Source: Holophagaceae bacterium (GTDB taxonomy: Bacteria > Acidobacteriota > Holophagae > Holophagales > Holophagaceae). Taken from it: a stretch of 54,216 bases of DNA. The position numbers and the translations under genes were made by a program. The notes under the pieces are model-generated. The model saw only the letters and a program-made list of their open reading frames with translations, was not told where the DNA came from and did not search any database. The stretch is from NCBI GenBank assembly GCA_017859995.1, contig JAFJUR010000008.1:1-54216 (forward strand), read 5' to 3'. Below are positions 24,370 through 33,389 of the stretch, piece after piece. Every line of letters begins with the position of its first letter. Positions within the stretch are counted from its first letter, which is position 1.

Positions 24370-25544
24370 GTGAACATCCCCAGAATGCCGTTGCTGACGA
24401 GCATCCCGCGGGAGCTGAGGTGCACGCGGTCCGCCTCCCAGATCGCGAGACCCTCCCCGGCCAGGGCGCGGAGGCGGGCCTCCCAGGCGTCGCAGAGGGG
24501 ACGCAGGTTCAGGGCCTCGGCGCGGGCGCGGAGAACACCCCAGTCCAGGCCGCGGTGGAGGCGGAGACCCAGGAGGGGAATCTCCGCCAGCGCCTCCGCG
24601 GGGTCGAGTTCCTGAAAGTCGAGCTCAGCGCGGCCTTCAGCCCAGGCGGGGAGGACGCTGCCCTCCGTCCACCGGAAGTCGCCGATCTGCGAGGCCGCGC
24701 TGGGGCCCAGGCCCAGGTAGGGGCGACGCTCCCAGTAGCGGTTGTTGTGGCGGGACTCGGCGCCGGGCCGGGCGTAGTTGCTGATCTCGTACGGCTGGAG
24801 GCCGAGCCGGGGCAGTTCCTCCTGCAGGGCCTCGAAGACATCGGCCACCTCGTCCTCGGAGGGCAGCGTGAGGCGCCCGGCGTCGATGTCGGCGCGAAGC
24901 GGGCAGGCCTTGTCCAGATCCAGAAGGTAGATGCTGAGGTGCTCAAGGCCGGTGGCGACGAGGGCTCGAGCGTCCGCCAGCACCTTCGACAATGACTGTC
25001 CAGGGATGCCCACCATGAGGTCGGCGCTGCGGCGCTGGAATCCAGCGCGTTCGGCCAGCGCCAGGGCCTCCAGGGCCTGGTCGGCGCCGTGGATGCGGCC
25101 CAGGCGCGCAAGCAGGGTGTCATCCAGGGCCTGCACGCCCAGGCTGATGCGGTCCCAGCCGAGGCCGCGGGCCCGCTCCAGCCAGGCCCGGTCCACGGTG
25201 CCCGGGTTGGCCTCCAGGGTGGCCTCCTGCAGGGGCGACAGGTCGAAGGCTTCCCGCATGGCGAGGGTGAGGCGCTCCAGCTCGGCGACGGTGAGCAGCG
25301 ACGGCGTGCCGCCGCCCAGGTAGAGCGTGTCCACGGCCGGCCGGCCCAGGGCCCGGCCCCACTCGGCGACCTCCTCGGCCAGGCGACGGGCGGTTTCGGG
25401 CTGAAGGCTGCGGTCCCGGGTGGTGGCGAAGGAACAGTAGGTGCAGCGGTCGAGGCAGAAGGGCACGTGGAGGTAGAGCCCGAGCGGCTCCGCCTGGAGG
25501 GCCCGCCGGAGTGCTGGGAGCCGGCGCTCTAGCTCAGGGTTCAA
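24366..25544 (-). CDS. hemW: HemW-like radical SAM protein (heme chaperone family)
   Basis: The radical SAM cluster motif is C30-x3-C34-x2-C37 (PFCLDRCTYCSF). It is followed by LYLGGGTPSLL, ATLEANPGTV, RISLGVQALDD and LMVGIPGQS, all typical of the HemN/HemW group. The short length (392) and C-terminal HemN-C winged domain (LGLRLHRGLDW) favour HemW. HemW inserts heme into respiratory enzymes rather than oxidising coproporphyrinogen. The HNxxYW motif (HNNRYWERRPYLGLGPSA) supports this. The start is a TTG overlapping the upstream gene by 11 bases; its ribosome binding site (AGGTGA) is close, so the exact start is moderately certain. Confidence 0.9.
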   Translation of the reverse strand: MNPELERRLPALRRALQAEPLGLYLHVPFCLDRCTYCSFATTRDRSLQPETARRLAEEVAEWGRALGRPAVDTLYLGGGTPSLLTVAELERLTLAMREAFDLSPLQEATLEANPGTVDRAWLERARGLGWDRISLGVQALDDTLLARLGRIHGADQALEALALAERAGFQRRSADLMVGIPGQSLSKVLADARALVATGLEHLSIYLLDLDKACPLRADIDAGRLTLPSEDEVADVFEALQEELPRLGLQPYEISNYARPGAESRHNNRYWERRPYLGLGPSAASQIGDFRWTEGSVLPAWAEGRAELDFQELDPAEALAEIPLLGLRLHRGLDWGVLRARAEALNLRPLCDAWEARLRALAGEGLAIWEADRVHLSSRGMLVSNGILGMFT

Positions 25545-26289
25545 CCATCACCTGTTTCATGGCCTCGCGCAGGCTCTGCACCTCGGCGGGGAAGCGCCAG
25601 GGGGCCTGGATGGGCTCCGAGGCCTGTTCCAGGGCCTGGTACCGCTGCTGGAGCAGGGTCCGGTGCTCCGGCCGAAGGGCCTTGCCCGTGCCCATGTGGT
25701 GCTCGAGGAGTTCGAGGTTCTGGCGCAGCCGCACCGCCTGGGGATGGTAGAGGAAGACGTTCAGCAGCAGGTGCCCGAAGGCGAGTCCCAGCACCAGGAA
25801 GCCGCCGATAAGGGGGATCTGGGAGCCCAGGCGGAGCCCCAGGGCCAGCCACCACCCCATGAGGCCCAGGAGCAGCACAGAGACGATGGGAACGATGGGC
25901 ATGGCCCAGAGCCCATTGCCCCAGAGGCAGTCCTGGATCAGGGACTCGGTCACGGCCTCCAGGGTGCGGCGGTCTCCCTCGGCGCGGGCCTTGGCCAGGC
26001 GCTGGTTCAGGGCCTCCCAGGCCTGTTGCTGGGCGGGATTGAGGACGACCTGGCGGCGCCCTCCCCGGCTGGCGCTCTGGCGGATCAACTCGGGCGAGCC
26101 CCCCTTGCCGGGCTCCACCGCCGGGGGTGGGGGCGGCTCGAGGATCTCCGCGTTGGCCGGCGGGGGCGTGTTGGTGATGTGGGTCTGGCCACTGGTGTCG
26201 CGCCAGTAGTAGGTGCGCGGCTGGGCCTGGGCCGGAGCCTGGCCCTGTCCCAGGAGGGACAGAAGGAGCAGCCCGGCAGCGGCGATCAA
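25534..26289 (-). CDS. DUF4124-containing membrane protein
   Basis: A secretion signal or anchor (residues 1-22) leads into a DUF4124-like segment, PRTYYWRDTSGQTHITNTPPP. A proline-rich stretch follows, then a helical region (about 80-125) and two to three membrane helices (about 128-185: WAMPIVPIVSVLLLGLMGWWLALGL, LIGGFLVLGLAFGHLLLNVFL). A cytoplasmic or periplasmic helical tail ends the protein. Function is unknown. The start is TTG, supported by GAGGG six bases upstream. It begins 9 bases after gmhA and overlaps hemW. Confidence 0.75.
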   Translation of the reverse strand: MIAAAGLLLLSLLGQGQAPAQAQPRTYYWRDTSGQTHITNTPPPANAEILEPPPPPAVEPGKGGSPELIRQSASRGGRRQVVLNPAQQQAWEALNQRLAKARAEGDRRTLEAVTESLIQDCLWGNGLWAMPIVPIVSVLLLGLMGWWLALGLRLGSQIPLIGGFLVLGLAFGHLLLNVFLYHPQAVRLRQNLELLEHHMGTGKALRPEHRTLLQQRYQALEQASEPIQAPWRFPAEVQSLREAMKQVMVEP

Positions 26290-26298
26290 GAACGGCCC

Positions 26299-26862
26299 TC
26301 AGAAATGCGCATCAAGCGCCTCGCACCAGAAGTGGTAGATCATCTGGTGCACTTCCTGGATGCGCGCCGTGACCGTGGAAGGCACCACCAGGGCGTCGTC
26401 CATGAGACCGGCGAGCTTGCCGCCGTCGCGGCCCAGCAGGCCGAGGGTGCGAACGCCCAGGTCCTTGGCCGAGGCCACGGCCCGGATGACGTTGGGGCTG
26501 TTGCCGCTGGTGCTGATTCCGATGAGCAGGTCGCCGGGACGGCCCAGGGCCTCGACCTGGCGGGAAAAAACCTGGTCAAAGCCATAGTCGTTGCCGATGG
26601 CGGTGAGGGCGGACGTGTCGGTGGTGAGGGCGATGCCCGCCAGGGCCCGGCGTTCCTTCACATAGCGGCCGCTGAGCTCGGCGGCCAAGTGCTGGGCATC
26701 GGCGGCGCTGCCCCCGTTGCCACACACGAGGATCCGGCCGCCCCGGCGCAGGCGCTCGGCCATGTCGTCGGCCTGGGCCACGATCCGGTCCATCTCCTGG
26801 GCGAAGAAGGTCTGCTTCAGCTGGATGGCGTCCTGGACATGCTGGAGGAGGGTCTGCTTCAT
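26299..26862 (-). CDS. gmhA: Phosphoheptose isomerase (sedoheptulose-7-phosphate isomerase)
   Basis: GmhA makes D-glycero-D-manno-heptose 7-phosphate, the first step to the heptose of the LPS inner core. The SIS domain is clear: [21 protein letters not shown] (phosphosugar loop), [29 protein letters not shown] and [14 protein letters not shown]. The 187-residue length is normal. The ATG at KQTLLQHV is chosen; the longer frame upstream is unlike the family. It is the first gene of a four-gene minus-strand operon. A broken kdsA elsewhere in the window bears on whether complete LPS is made. Confidence 0.94.
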   Translation of the reverse strand: MKQTLLQHVQDAIQLKQTFFAQEMDRIVAQADDMAERLRRGGRILVCGNGGSAADAQHLAAELSGRYVKERRALAGIALTTDTSALTAIGNDYGFDQVFSRQVEALGRPGDLLIGISTSGNSPNVIRAVASAKDLGVRTLGLLGRDGGKLAGLMDDALVVPSTVTARIQEVHQMIYHFWCEALDAHF

Positions 26863-26870
26863 GGCAGCGA

Positions 26871-26898
26871 TTGTGACAGCAAATCCACTCCCTAGAAT
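26871..26898 (+). promoter_or_regulatory. Candidate sigma-70-type promoter of the DUF2231-like/heme gene
   Basis: TTGTGA (26871-26876), a 16-base spacer and TAGAAT (26893-26898) form the best plus-strand promoter match in the window. It lies about 50 bases before the next ATG and overlaps the control region of the divergent gmhA operon. Confidence 0.45.
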
Positions 26899-26950
26899 CA
26901 GCAGACGCTGGCAGACTGCGGGGAGTCTTGCCACCAACGGTGCGGGTCCC

Positions 26951-27916
26951 ATGGACTGGATTGCCCTCAAACACGCCCTCCTCTCCCACCTCCCGGTGGC
27001 TTCGGGCCTGCTGCTCCCCTGGGCTCTCATCGCCGCGCAGCGGCCTGGGCGCGGGATCCGCCCGTGGTGGACGGTCAGCCGCTACCTCGGCTGGACCGGC
27101 CTGCTCGGCACCCTTGGCGCCGTGGTCAGCGGCTTCGCTTCGGGCCGCCTTCTGAACCTCATCCCCGACCATCGCCTGCTGCCCCTCCCGGCCTCGGGCC
27201 ATGGGCCGGACGCGGTGCTCTTCCGCCATGCTCTGCTGGGAGGGGCGTCCCTCCTCCTGGCCATCGCCGCCCTCTGGGCCATGAACCGGCCGCGCAAGGA
27301 CCACCAGGGCCTCGGATTCCTGACCCTCGTGGTGGGCCTGGCCTGGTCCGCCCTCCTGCTCCTGGCGGGAGAGGGCGGCTATCGGCTGGCCCATGCGAAC
27401 CGGGTTCCGCTCCCTCCGCCGGTGGCCGTACCCGCCTCACCGGCTCAGACCGCCCCGCCAGTGGCGGCGGATCCTGAGGCGAACGCACCCCTCCGGGCCC
27501 TCGACCATGCCGCCCTGGAGCCCATCCACTCCGAGCCCGTGAAGTCCCCGGCCCACGGCGGCCGCTGGATCCGCGCCTGGGCGAGCCCCACGGCGGCCGC
27601 GGCCTACCGGGCCGGCCAGCCCCTGCCCCAGGGCGCCCTGGTGGTGCTCAGCTCCACCGAGGACCGCTGGGGGCGCCCGGGTGCCGATGTCGGCCCCCTC
27701 TATGCCCTGGAGATGAAGCCCCTGGGTCCCTCGCTCACTTTCTACTGGGCGCGCATCCCCATGGAGCAGCGCCGCGAATTTGGTGGCGAATCGCGGGCCT
27801 ACTGGCGAGGGGACGACGCCCACCTCGCCAGCTGCCGCAGCTGCCATGCCAACGGCATGGCCGACCCGGCCCAGCGAAGCCGCTGGCGGGCGAAGAAGGC
27901 TGTTCCAGCCGAATGA
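26951..27916 (+). CDS. Membrane protein with C-terminal CxxCH heme domain (cytochrome P460-like)
   Basis: Residues ~1-150 hold four membrane helices ([75 protein letters not shown]) resembling DUF2231. A Pro/Ala linker follows. A C-terminal domain of ~110 residues is exported to the outer face. It includes [33 protein letters not shown] and SCRSCHAN, a c-type heme site. The arrangement resembles the small cytochrome P460 family, but the cross-linking lysine that defines true P460 is not identified. It was probably a single-heme redox protein. A strong terminator follows. Confidence 0.75.
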   Translation: MDWIALKHALLSHLPVASGLLLPWALIAAQRPGRGIRPWWTVSRYLGWTGLLGTLGAVVSGFASGRLLNLIPDHRLLPLPASGHGPDAVLFRHALLGGASLLLAIAALWAMNRPRKDHQGLGFLTLVVGLAWSALLLLAGEGGYRLAHANRVPLPPPVAVPASPAQTAPPVAADPEANAPLRALDHAALEPIHSEPVKSPAHGGRWIRAWASPTAAAAYRAGQPLPQGALVVLSSTEDRWGRPGADVGPLYALEMKPLGPSLTFYWARIPMEQRREFGGESRAYWRGDDAHLASCRSCHANGMADPAQRSRWRAKKAVPAE

Positions 27917-27917
27917 A

Positions 27918-27943
27918 AAGGGCCAGCCCTGGAGCTGGCCCTT
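27918..27943. terminator. Bidirectional Rho-independent terminator
   Basis: AAGGGCCAGC (27918-27927) and GCTGGCCCTT (27934-27943) form a perfect 10 bp stem with a 6-base loop. It sits between convergent stop codons and can serve both genes. Confidence 0.8.
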
Positions 27944-27961
27944 CCCAGTTGCCGTGAAGGC

Positions 27962-29338
27962 CTAGTCGATGGTGAACTCGCCGCTGTCGATGATGGTGAT
28001 CTCGGCGGGAAGGAAGCGAACGTCGTAGCCCTTCTCCTTCAGCAGGTGGTAGGCCAGCTCGGCGCGGATGCCGGTGGAGCAGTGGCAGAGGATCGCCTTG
28101 CCCTTGGGGATCTCCGACAGGCGGGCCAGCAGCTGAGGCTCGGGGATCGTGAGGGCGCCCTTGATAACGCCGTTCTTGGTCTCGTCGGCATTGCGCACGT
28201 CGAGGATCACGGCGGCGCGCTCGGTTGGGGCAGCCTCGGCGATCTTGGTGAACTCAGCCGGTGAGATGGCGCCCGGACGGGGCTTCGGCACGAAGACAGC
28301 CTTGGCGGCCAGGGTGCCAGTCTCCACGGGCAGGGCGGCGGCCTGCCAGGCCCTGAAGCCGCCGGTGAGGATGTTCACGCCCACATAGCCGGCCTTCACC
28401 AGCTCCATGGCCACAGTCCTGGCGGCCTCGCCGCCGGTCTCATCCACCACCACGACGGGGGGCTTCAGCTTGGCGGCGGGGAAGGTCTTGAGCAGGTCGG
28501 CCACCTTGGCCGGTTCGGCGGCCACGGCCCCCTTCAGGAAGCCCTTGGCGGCCAGCGTGGCGGGGCGGGCGTCGAGGATCACCAGCGGCGTGTTCGTGTC
28601 GAGGTAGGCGGCCTTGAGGGCGGCGGGGCTCAACACGCCGGGCTGTTTCTTGGTCCAGGCGGGCATGCCCTCGATGAAGACCTTGGCGTTCGTGTAGCCG
28701 AGCTTCTTGGCCTTGGCCAGGGACCCCGGGCTCATGTTGCAGGTCTTCCCGCTGCAGTAGAAGATCACGAGCGCGCCCTTGTCGGCGGGCAGCTTGTCGA
28801 GGTTCTTGTCGAAGGCGGGGAAGGGCAGGTTCACGGCCGTGGGAATCGCGCCTTCCAGGAAGCGCGGCGTCGGGCGGGAGTCGTAGAGGAAGTAGTGGCC
28901 CTTCTCCGGGCCCATGGCCACGAGCTTTTGAATCTCGTCGAGGGTGATGGTCTCGTTCGCGGCCAGCTTCACGGGCGGCTTGACGGCCACGGTCACCGCG
29001 GTCTTCACGCCGTCCTTCTCGGTGAATTGCACGCGCACTTCATGGCCTTTGGCGATGCTCTTGAAGGCCGCTTCCACGTCGGAGGCGGGCTCGGGGGTGA
29101 CGACTTTCACCGTGGCCTTGTCGAAGCGGAGCACCTCGGTGCGTTCGTCGATCTTCAGCTGGAAGGAGCTGTTCTTGAGGGCCAGGTTGTCGAAGTGGCC
29201 GCGGAGGTTGTCGGGGGCCGTGGTGTGGCAGGTGGCGCAGATCTTCGCGGCGGCGGGCTTCGGGGCCTGCGGCTCGGCGGCGAAGAGGGCTGCCACGCTC
29301 GCGGCCAGCAGCAGGGAGGTTCGGGCGGCATGTCTCAT
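27962..29338 (-). CDS. Exported triple-rhodanese protein with a c-type heme motif
   Basis: A signal peptide (residues 1-21) is followed by ICATCHTT (C34, C37, H38), a c-type heme site. A ~90-residue beta-rich region comes next, then three rhodanese-like domains. Domain 1 (about 130-235) has catalytic-type Cys C195 in FYCSGKTC. Domain 2 (about 237-340) has VVVDETGGEA, with no Cys. Domain 3 (about 357-458) has C420 in LCHCSTGIRAE. The role is probably periplasmic sulfur or thiol transfer coupled to electron flow, by inference from domains. The 143-base gap upstream (29339-29481) is AT-rich and likely carries its promoter. Confidence 0.85.
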   Translation of the reverse strand: MRHAARTSLLLAASVAALFAAEPQAPKPAAAKICATCHTTAPDNLRGHFDNLALKNSSFQLKIDERTEVLRFDKATVKVVTPEPASDVEAAFKSIAKGHEVRVQFTEKDGVKTAVTVAVKPPVKLAANETITLDEIQKLVAMGPEKGHYFLYDSRPTPRFLEGAIPTAVNLPFPAFDKNLDKLPADKGALVIFYCSGKTCNMSPGSLAKAKKLGYTNAKVFIEGMPAWTKKQPGVLSPAALKAAYLDTNTPLVILDARPATLAAKGFLKGAVAAEPAKVADLLKTFPAAKLKPPVVVVDETGGEAARTVAMELVKAGYVGVNILTGGFRAWQAAALPVETGTLAAKAVFVPKPRPGAISPAEFTKIAEAAPTERAAVILDVRNADETKNGVIKGALTIPEPQLLARLSEIPKGKAILCHCSTGIRAELAYHLLKEKGYDVRFLPAEITIIDSGEFTID

Positions 29339-29481
29339 GGAGGCTCCTGGGTTCGGATATCGGTAGGAGTCTATGGTTGTTTACCTATAAGTCGAGAAAG
29401 ATGTGATCGCGGTCTACAGCCACTCCAGTGGCGACTTCAGACCACGCGCGGGGCGGCTGAGGCGGCCCTCCGGCTGGGCGC

Positions 29482-32025
29482 TCACTCCGCCTGGGCGAAG
29501 ACTTCCCGGGGCTTGCCCGCGCCCCGGTCGGGGCCCACGATGCCCTCTTCCTCCATGCGGTCGATGAGCCGCGCGGCGCGGCCATAGCCGAGGTTCAGCT
29601 TGCGCTGCAGGAGGCTGGTGCTGGCCTTGCGCTCCCGGGTCACCACAGCCACGGCGCGTTGGTAGATGTCGTCCACCCCGGCCATCTCCGCGTCGTCGAA
29701 GAGGGCGGTCTCCTCTTCGGTTTCCATGGCGCTGATGAGGGCCTGGTTGTAGTCGGGCCGCCCGCGCTCGCGCAGCCAGGTGACGAGTCGCAGGGTCTCC
29801 TCTTCGCTCAGGAAGGGGGCATGGATGCGCTTCGGATGGCTGGCGCCGTTGGGCAGGAAGAGCGCGTCGCCGGCGCCCAGCAGCTGCTCGCCGCCGCCGG
29901 AGTCGAGGATGGTGCGGCTGTCGATCTTGGTGCGCACGCGGTAGCTGAGGCGGCTCGGCAGGTTCGCCTTGATGACGCCGGTGACCACGTCCACGCTGGG
30001 GCGCTGCGTGGCGAGGATCAGGTGGATGCCCACGGCACGGGCCTTCTGGGCGATGCGGGCGATGCTGTCTTCCACCTCGCTGCGGGCCACCATCATGAGG
30101 TCGGCCAGCTCGTCGATGACCACGAGCACGTAGGGCAGCGGCTCCAGCACCGAGGGGCGGTCCGGCCAGCGGGGGTTCGGAGTCCGGTCGGTGAGGTCGA
30201 GGGTGCCCCCGGCGTCGGCGATCTTCGCGTTGAAGCCCTTCAGGTCGCGCACGCTCAGCAGCGCCAGGCAGCGGTAGCGATCCTCCATCTGGGCCACCAC
30301 CCACTTGAGGACGCGGCCCGCCTCCTTCATGTCGGTGACCACCGGGGCCCACAGGTGGGGGATGTCCTCGTAGACGCCCAGTTCCACCATCTTGGGATCC
30401 ACGAGGATGAGCTTCACCTCGTCGGGCTGCGCCCGCACGAGGCAGGAGCAGATCATGGCGTTCACGCCCACGCTCTTGCCGCTGCCGGTGCTGCCGCCGA
30501 TGAGCAGGTGGGGCATCTTGTTGAGGTCGGCCACCACGGGGCGGCCGGCGATGTCCTTGCCCAGCGCCAGCTGCAGCAGGCCGCTCGCCTCGCGAAACGC
30601 GGGGCTGTCGATGACTTCGCGGAAGGTAATGATCTCGCGCTTCGGGTTGGGCACCTCGATGCCCACGAGGTTCTTCCCCGGGATGCGATCCATGCGCACG
30701 GCCTCGGCCTGCAGGGCCAGGGCGAGGTCCTCCTCCATGCCCAGGATGCGGCTGAGGGGAATGCCCGCGTCCGGCTGGAACTCGAAGACGGTGACCACCG
30801 GCCCGGGCTGCATGCCGGTGACCGCCCCCTTGATCTTGAATTCCGACAGCTTCTGTCCAATCCGTTCCTTGATGGATTCCAGTGCGCTCAGGTCCGCCTT
30901 GGCGTGCTGGCCGGGCGGATCGAAGAGGCGGCGGGGCGGGAGGGTGTCCCGCTCGGCGAGGGAAGGATGGGCAGGCTCGGGCGGGAGGGGCGGCAGCGGC
31001 TTGGCGGGGGTGGGCTCCGTCAAGGGCAGGGGCGGCTGCACGATCTCGCGTCCGAAGCGGTCCTTTGCCACCTGCGCGCGGGCCACGGTGGGCTTGGCGG
31101 GGGCGGTCGGCGGGGCCGAGGCGAGCAGTTTCGTCCGGAAGGGCGCGGTGGCCTCTGTGCCCGTGGCCACGGGGCCCGCGGCGGGCAGGGCCTGCGCGTC
31201 GAGGGTGGTGGACGCGGCGTCGAGCTGCATGGCGTCGAGGTGCATGGAATGGATGGGCGGGAGCAGGTCTTCGGTGCGGATGATGGGCTTCTTCCGCCGG
31301 GCCTCTGCGGTTTCCAATTCGGCTTTCAGCAGGGCTTCCCGCTGGCCTTCCAGGGCCTGCTGGCGGAGGGCGAGGGCCTGAAGGGCAATGGCGTCGCTGG
31401 CGTCGAGGTCGGGCTGGTGGGGGTTGTGCCCGCGGAGGAAGGGCCGCTTCACCATGGTGAGGAACCCCTGGAAGCCCCGGGCGGGCATGGGCTTCATCCA
31501 GGGCCACGCCTTCTCGCCGAACCACCGGGTGAGCAGGCGGCCCACGGCCCGCGTCAGGGCCGGCGCCAGCACCAGGGCGCAGATGAGCACGATGAGGGCG
31601 AGCAGCAGCGGGAGGCCCACGGGGCCGAGGATGCGGCGGCCCACAGGCCACAGCGCGCTGCCCAGCCAGCCGCCCCAGCGCAGCTGGAGGGTGCCGGCCT
31701 CGGGCAGGCCCGTCCAGAGGCGGGTGCCGAAGGCGCCGAGGGCTGTCCAGATCGACAGGGCGAAGCCGAGCCAGGCCAGCCGCCCGGGCCAGTGGCGGCC
31801 CTCGCGGGGCCAGGCTTCCCACAGCAGGTAGGGCGGCACGATCCAGGCGCCGATGCCGATCAGGGTCTGCAGCAGGCCCGCCAGGGTGGCGCCCACGGTG
31901 CCGCAAAGGTTCTGCACGGCGGTGATGGCGGCGCCCTGCGTGAAGGGGTGGGGATCCAGGGGGTGGTAGCTGGCGAGGGAGAGCATCAGCACCAGGGCGA
32001 TGAAACCCAGCACAGCCCTCAACAT
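29482..32025 (-). CDS. ftsK: DNA translocase FtsK/SpoIIIE
   Basis: It pumps DNA through the septum and activates XerCD at dif. Four or five N-terminal membrane helices (about residues 1-175) anchor it. A Pro/Ala-rich linker (~175-370) leads to the motor: GGSTGSGKSVGVNAMI (Walker A, near residue 515), ILVDPKMVELGVYEDIPHL, LVVIDELADLMM (Walker B) and LATQRPSVDVVTG. The C-terminal winged-helix gamma domain (about 775-835: LLQRKLNLGYGRAARLIDRMEEEGIVG) reads KOPS-like sites. I use the ATG (MLRAVLGF) rather than the TTG seven codons upstream, which has no ribosome binding site. It overlaps the deacetylase stop by a few bases. Confidence 0.95.
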   Translation of the reverse strand: MLRAVLGFIALVLMLSLASYHPLDPHPFTQGAAITAVQNLCGTVGATLAGLLQTLIGIGAWIVPPYLLWEAWPREGRHWPGRLAWLGFALSIWTALGAFGTRLWTGLPEAGTLQLRWGGWLGSALWPVGRRILGPVGLPLLLALIVLICALVLAPALTRAVGRLLTRWFGEKAWPWMKPMPARGFQGFLTMVKRPFLRGHNPHQPDLDASDAIALQALALRQQALEGQREALLKAELETAEARRKKPIIRTEDLLPPIHSMHLDAMQLDAASTTLDAQALPAAGPVATGTEATAPFRTKLLASAPPTAPAKPTVARAQVAKDRFGREIVQPPLPLTEPTPAKPLPPLPPEPAHPSLAERDTLPPRRLFDPPGQHAKADLSALESIKERIGQKLSEFKIKGAVTGMQPGPVVTVFEFQPDAGIPLSRILGMEEDLALALQAEAVRMDRIPGKNLVGIEVPNPKREIITFREVIDSPAFREASGLLQLALGKDIAGRPVVADLNKMPHLLIGGSTGSGKSVGVNAMICSCLVRAQPDEVKLILVDPKMVELGVYEDIPHLWAPVVTDMKEAGRVLKWVVAQMEDRYRCLALLSVRDLKGFNAKIADAGGTLDLTDRTPNPRWPDRPSVLEPLPYVLVVIDELADLMMVARSEVEDSIARIAQKARAVGIHLILATQRPSVDVVTGVIKANLPSRLSYRVRTKIDSRTILDSGGGEQLLGAGDALFLPNGASHPKRIHAPFLSEEETLRLVTWLRERGRPDYNQALISAMETEEETALFDDAEMAGVDDIYQRAVAVVTRERKASTSLLQRKLNLGYGRAARLIDRMEEEGIVGPDRGAGKPREVFAQAE

Positions 32026-33389
32026 CCAGCGGCCGATCCCCTGCAATGGTCGCGCAGGAAGGCGCCGGCCGACACGAAGGTCCAGCCCTCCTTCCGGGCG
32101 CGGTCCATGAAGGCGCCGAGCCCATCGGTGGGCCGGTCGCCCTCGTGGCGGCCCGAGCCCAGGTGCATGAGCACGATCAGGCCGTCGCCGTTCTTCTCCA
32201 GGCGCTGCTCCAGGCGCTTCACGATGGCCTCGCCGCTGCGGTACAGGCGGCGATCCTTGGGGGTCGCCCAGTCCAAGGTGTCGGCACCCTCGCTCCAGCC
32301 CACATGGCGGTAACCCAGTTCTTCAGCCCAGCGGCGGATCTCGGCGGTGTGCTCGCCGTAGGGCGCCCGCCAGAAGGGATCCATGGGTCGCCCGAGAAGG
32401 TTCACCAGGGCGGCGTCCGCTTCCAGCAGCTCGCGCTGCACCCGTTCCCGGGTCCACTTGGCATCCCGTTGCATGCCCGGCGCGAAGTGTGGGTGGTTCA
32501 TGGTGTGGTTGCCCAGCTCGTGGCCCTCGGCGGCCATGCGCTTCACCAGGGCGGGATAGCGCTGGATGAAGACTCCGGTGAGGAACAGCGTGGTGCGCAC
32601 GCCCCGGGCCTTGAGCAGGTCGAGCACCTCCGTGGCCACCTCGGCGCTGGAGCCGCCGTCGAAGCTGAGGAGGATCCGCTTGTGCCCGCCGGGGCCGCGG
32701 GTGAGGTTGAGGGCCTCGCCCATGCCGGGCCAGGCCAGGGCCGGCGCGGCTCCGGCGGTGATTGGGGCCGCGTGGCGGGAGGGGACCGCCGCCTCGGGAA
32801 GGACCGGCAGGGCCGTCGCGGCGCGGCGCAGGGCCTCACCCGGCGCCGGGGTTGGCGCCTGGAAGACCTCGGGCAGGGCGCGGGCATTCCGGCCGGGGAT
32901 GGGGCCGACGGGCAGGGTCCTCAGGCGGACCTCGGCCCGGGTCCTCGGTGCGGGCAGCTCGGGCAGGGGCTTGGCTTTGGGTGCGGCCTCGGGTTTCCGG
33001 GCCAGTCGGGGCGCGGCCTGCGCGGGTTTCCGGAGCGCTTCCAGCGAAAACACGAACCGGGCCAGCTCTCGGCCTTCGGCGGTGCGCAGGATGGCGCTCT
33101 CGCCTTCGGGCGGACGGAAGAATTCCCAGCGAACGGGGCCCGGCTCCGCGAAGCGGTGTTCGCGGATGGAACGACCTTCCAGCACCAGTTCGGTGGCTTG
33201 CGCGACCTCGCCCTCCACCACCGCCAGGCCGCCGAGAGGATGCCAAGACCAGGCCTCTGCGGTCTGAAGCGGGCTGGGTGCTTCCGCGATGGCCGCCGGG
33301 GGGGCCTTCGCGGGGTCGTCCTTCCGGCCACAGCCTGTGATCATCAGCAGCAGGGCCACTCCCGGAACCAGGGCAGGGCAGAGCTTCAC
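32019..33389 (-). CDS. Polysaccharide deacetylase (NodB-type) lipoprotein with altered DD motif
   Basis: A lipoprotein signal (ALLLMITGC, lipid-attachment Cys at 20) precedes ~200 residues of low-complexity and beta-like sequence. The NodB domain fills the last ~220 residues. Motif 1 reads LSFDGGSS, where the usual TFDDG has a second, metal-binding Asp. Motif 2 is intact (GNHTMNHPHF), as are RAPYGEHT and the LMHLG region. Some relatives also have FDGG or FDAG, so activity cannot be excluded. It probably modifies peptidoglycan or an exopolysaccharide at the membrane. The GTG start has GGGGAGG upstream and overlaps the preceding gene by four bases (GTGA). Confidence 0.85.
   Translation of the reverse strand: MKLCPALVPGVALLLMITGCGRKDDPAKAPPAAIAEAPSPLQTAEAWSWHPLGGLAVVEGEVAQATELVLEGRSIREHRFAEPGPVRWEFFRPPEGESAILRTAEGRELARFVFSLEALRKPAQAAPRLARKPEAAPKAKPLPELPAPRTRAEVRLRTLPVGPIPGRNARALPEVFQAPTPAPGEALRRAATALPVLPEAAVPSRHAAPITAGAAPALAWPGMGEALNLTRGPGGHKRILLSFDGGSSAEVATEVLDLLKARGVRTTLFLTGVFIQRYPALVKRMAAEGHELGNHTMNHPHFAPGMQRDAKWTRERVQRELLEADAALVNLLGRPMDPFWRAPYGEHTAEIRRWAEELGYRHVGWSEGADTLDWATPKDRRLYRSGEAIVKRLEQRLEKNGDGLIVLMHLGSGRHEGDRPTDGLGAFMDRARKEGWTFVSAGAFLRDHCRGSAAGC

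Noticed and set aside
29659-32313. 884-codon plus-strand frame opposite ftsK
   Set aside because: No domain logic and it mirrors third-position GC of ftsK; FtsK motifs on the minus strand are unambiguous.
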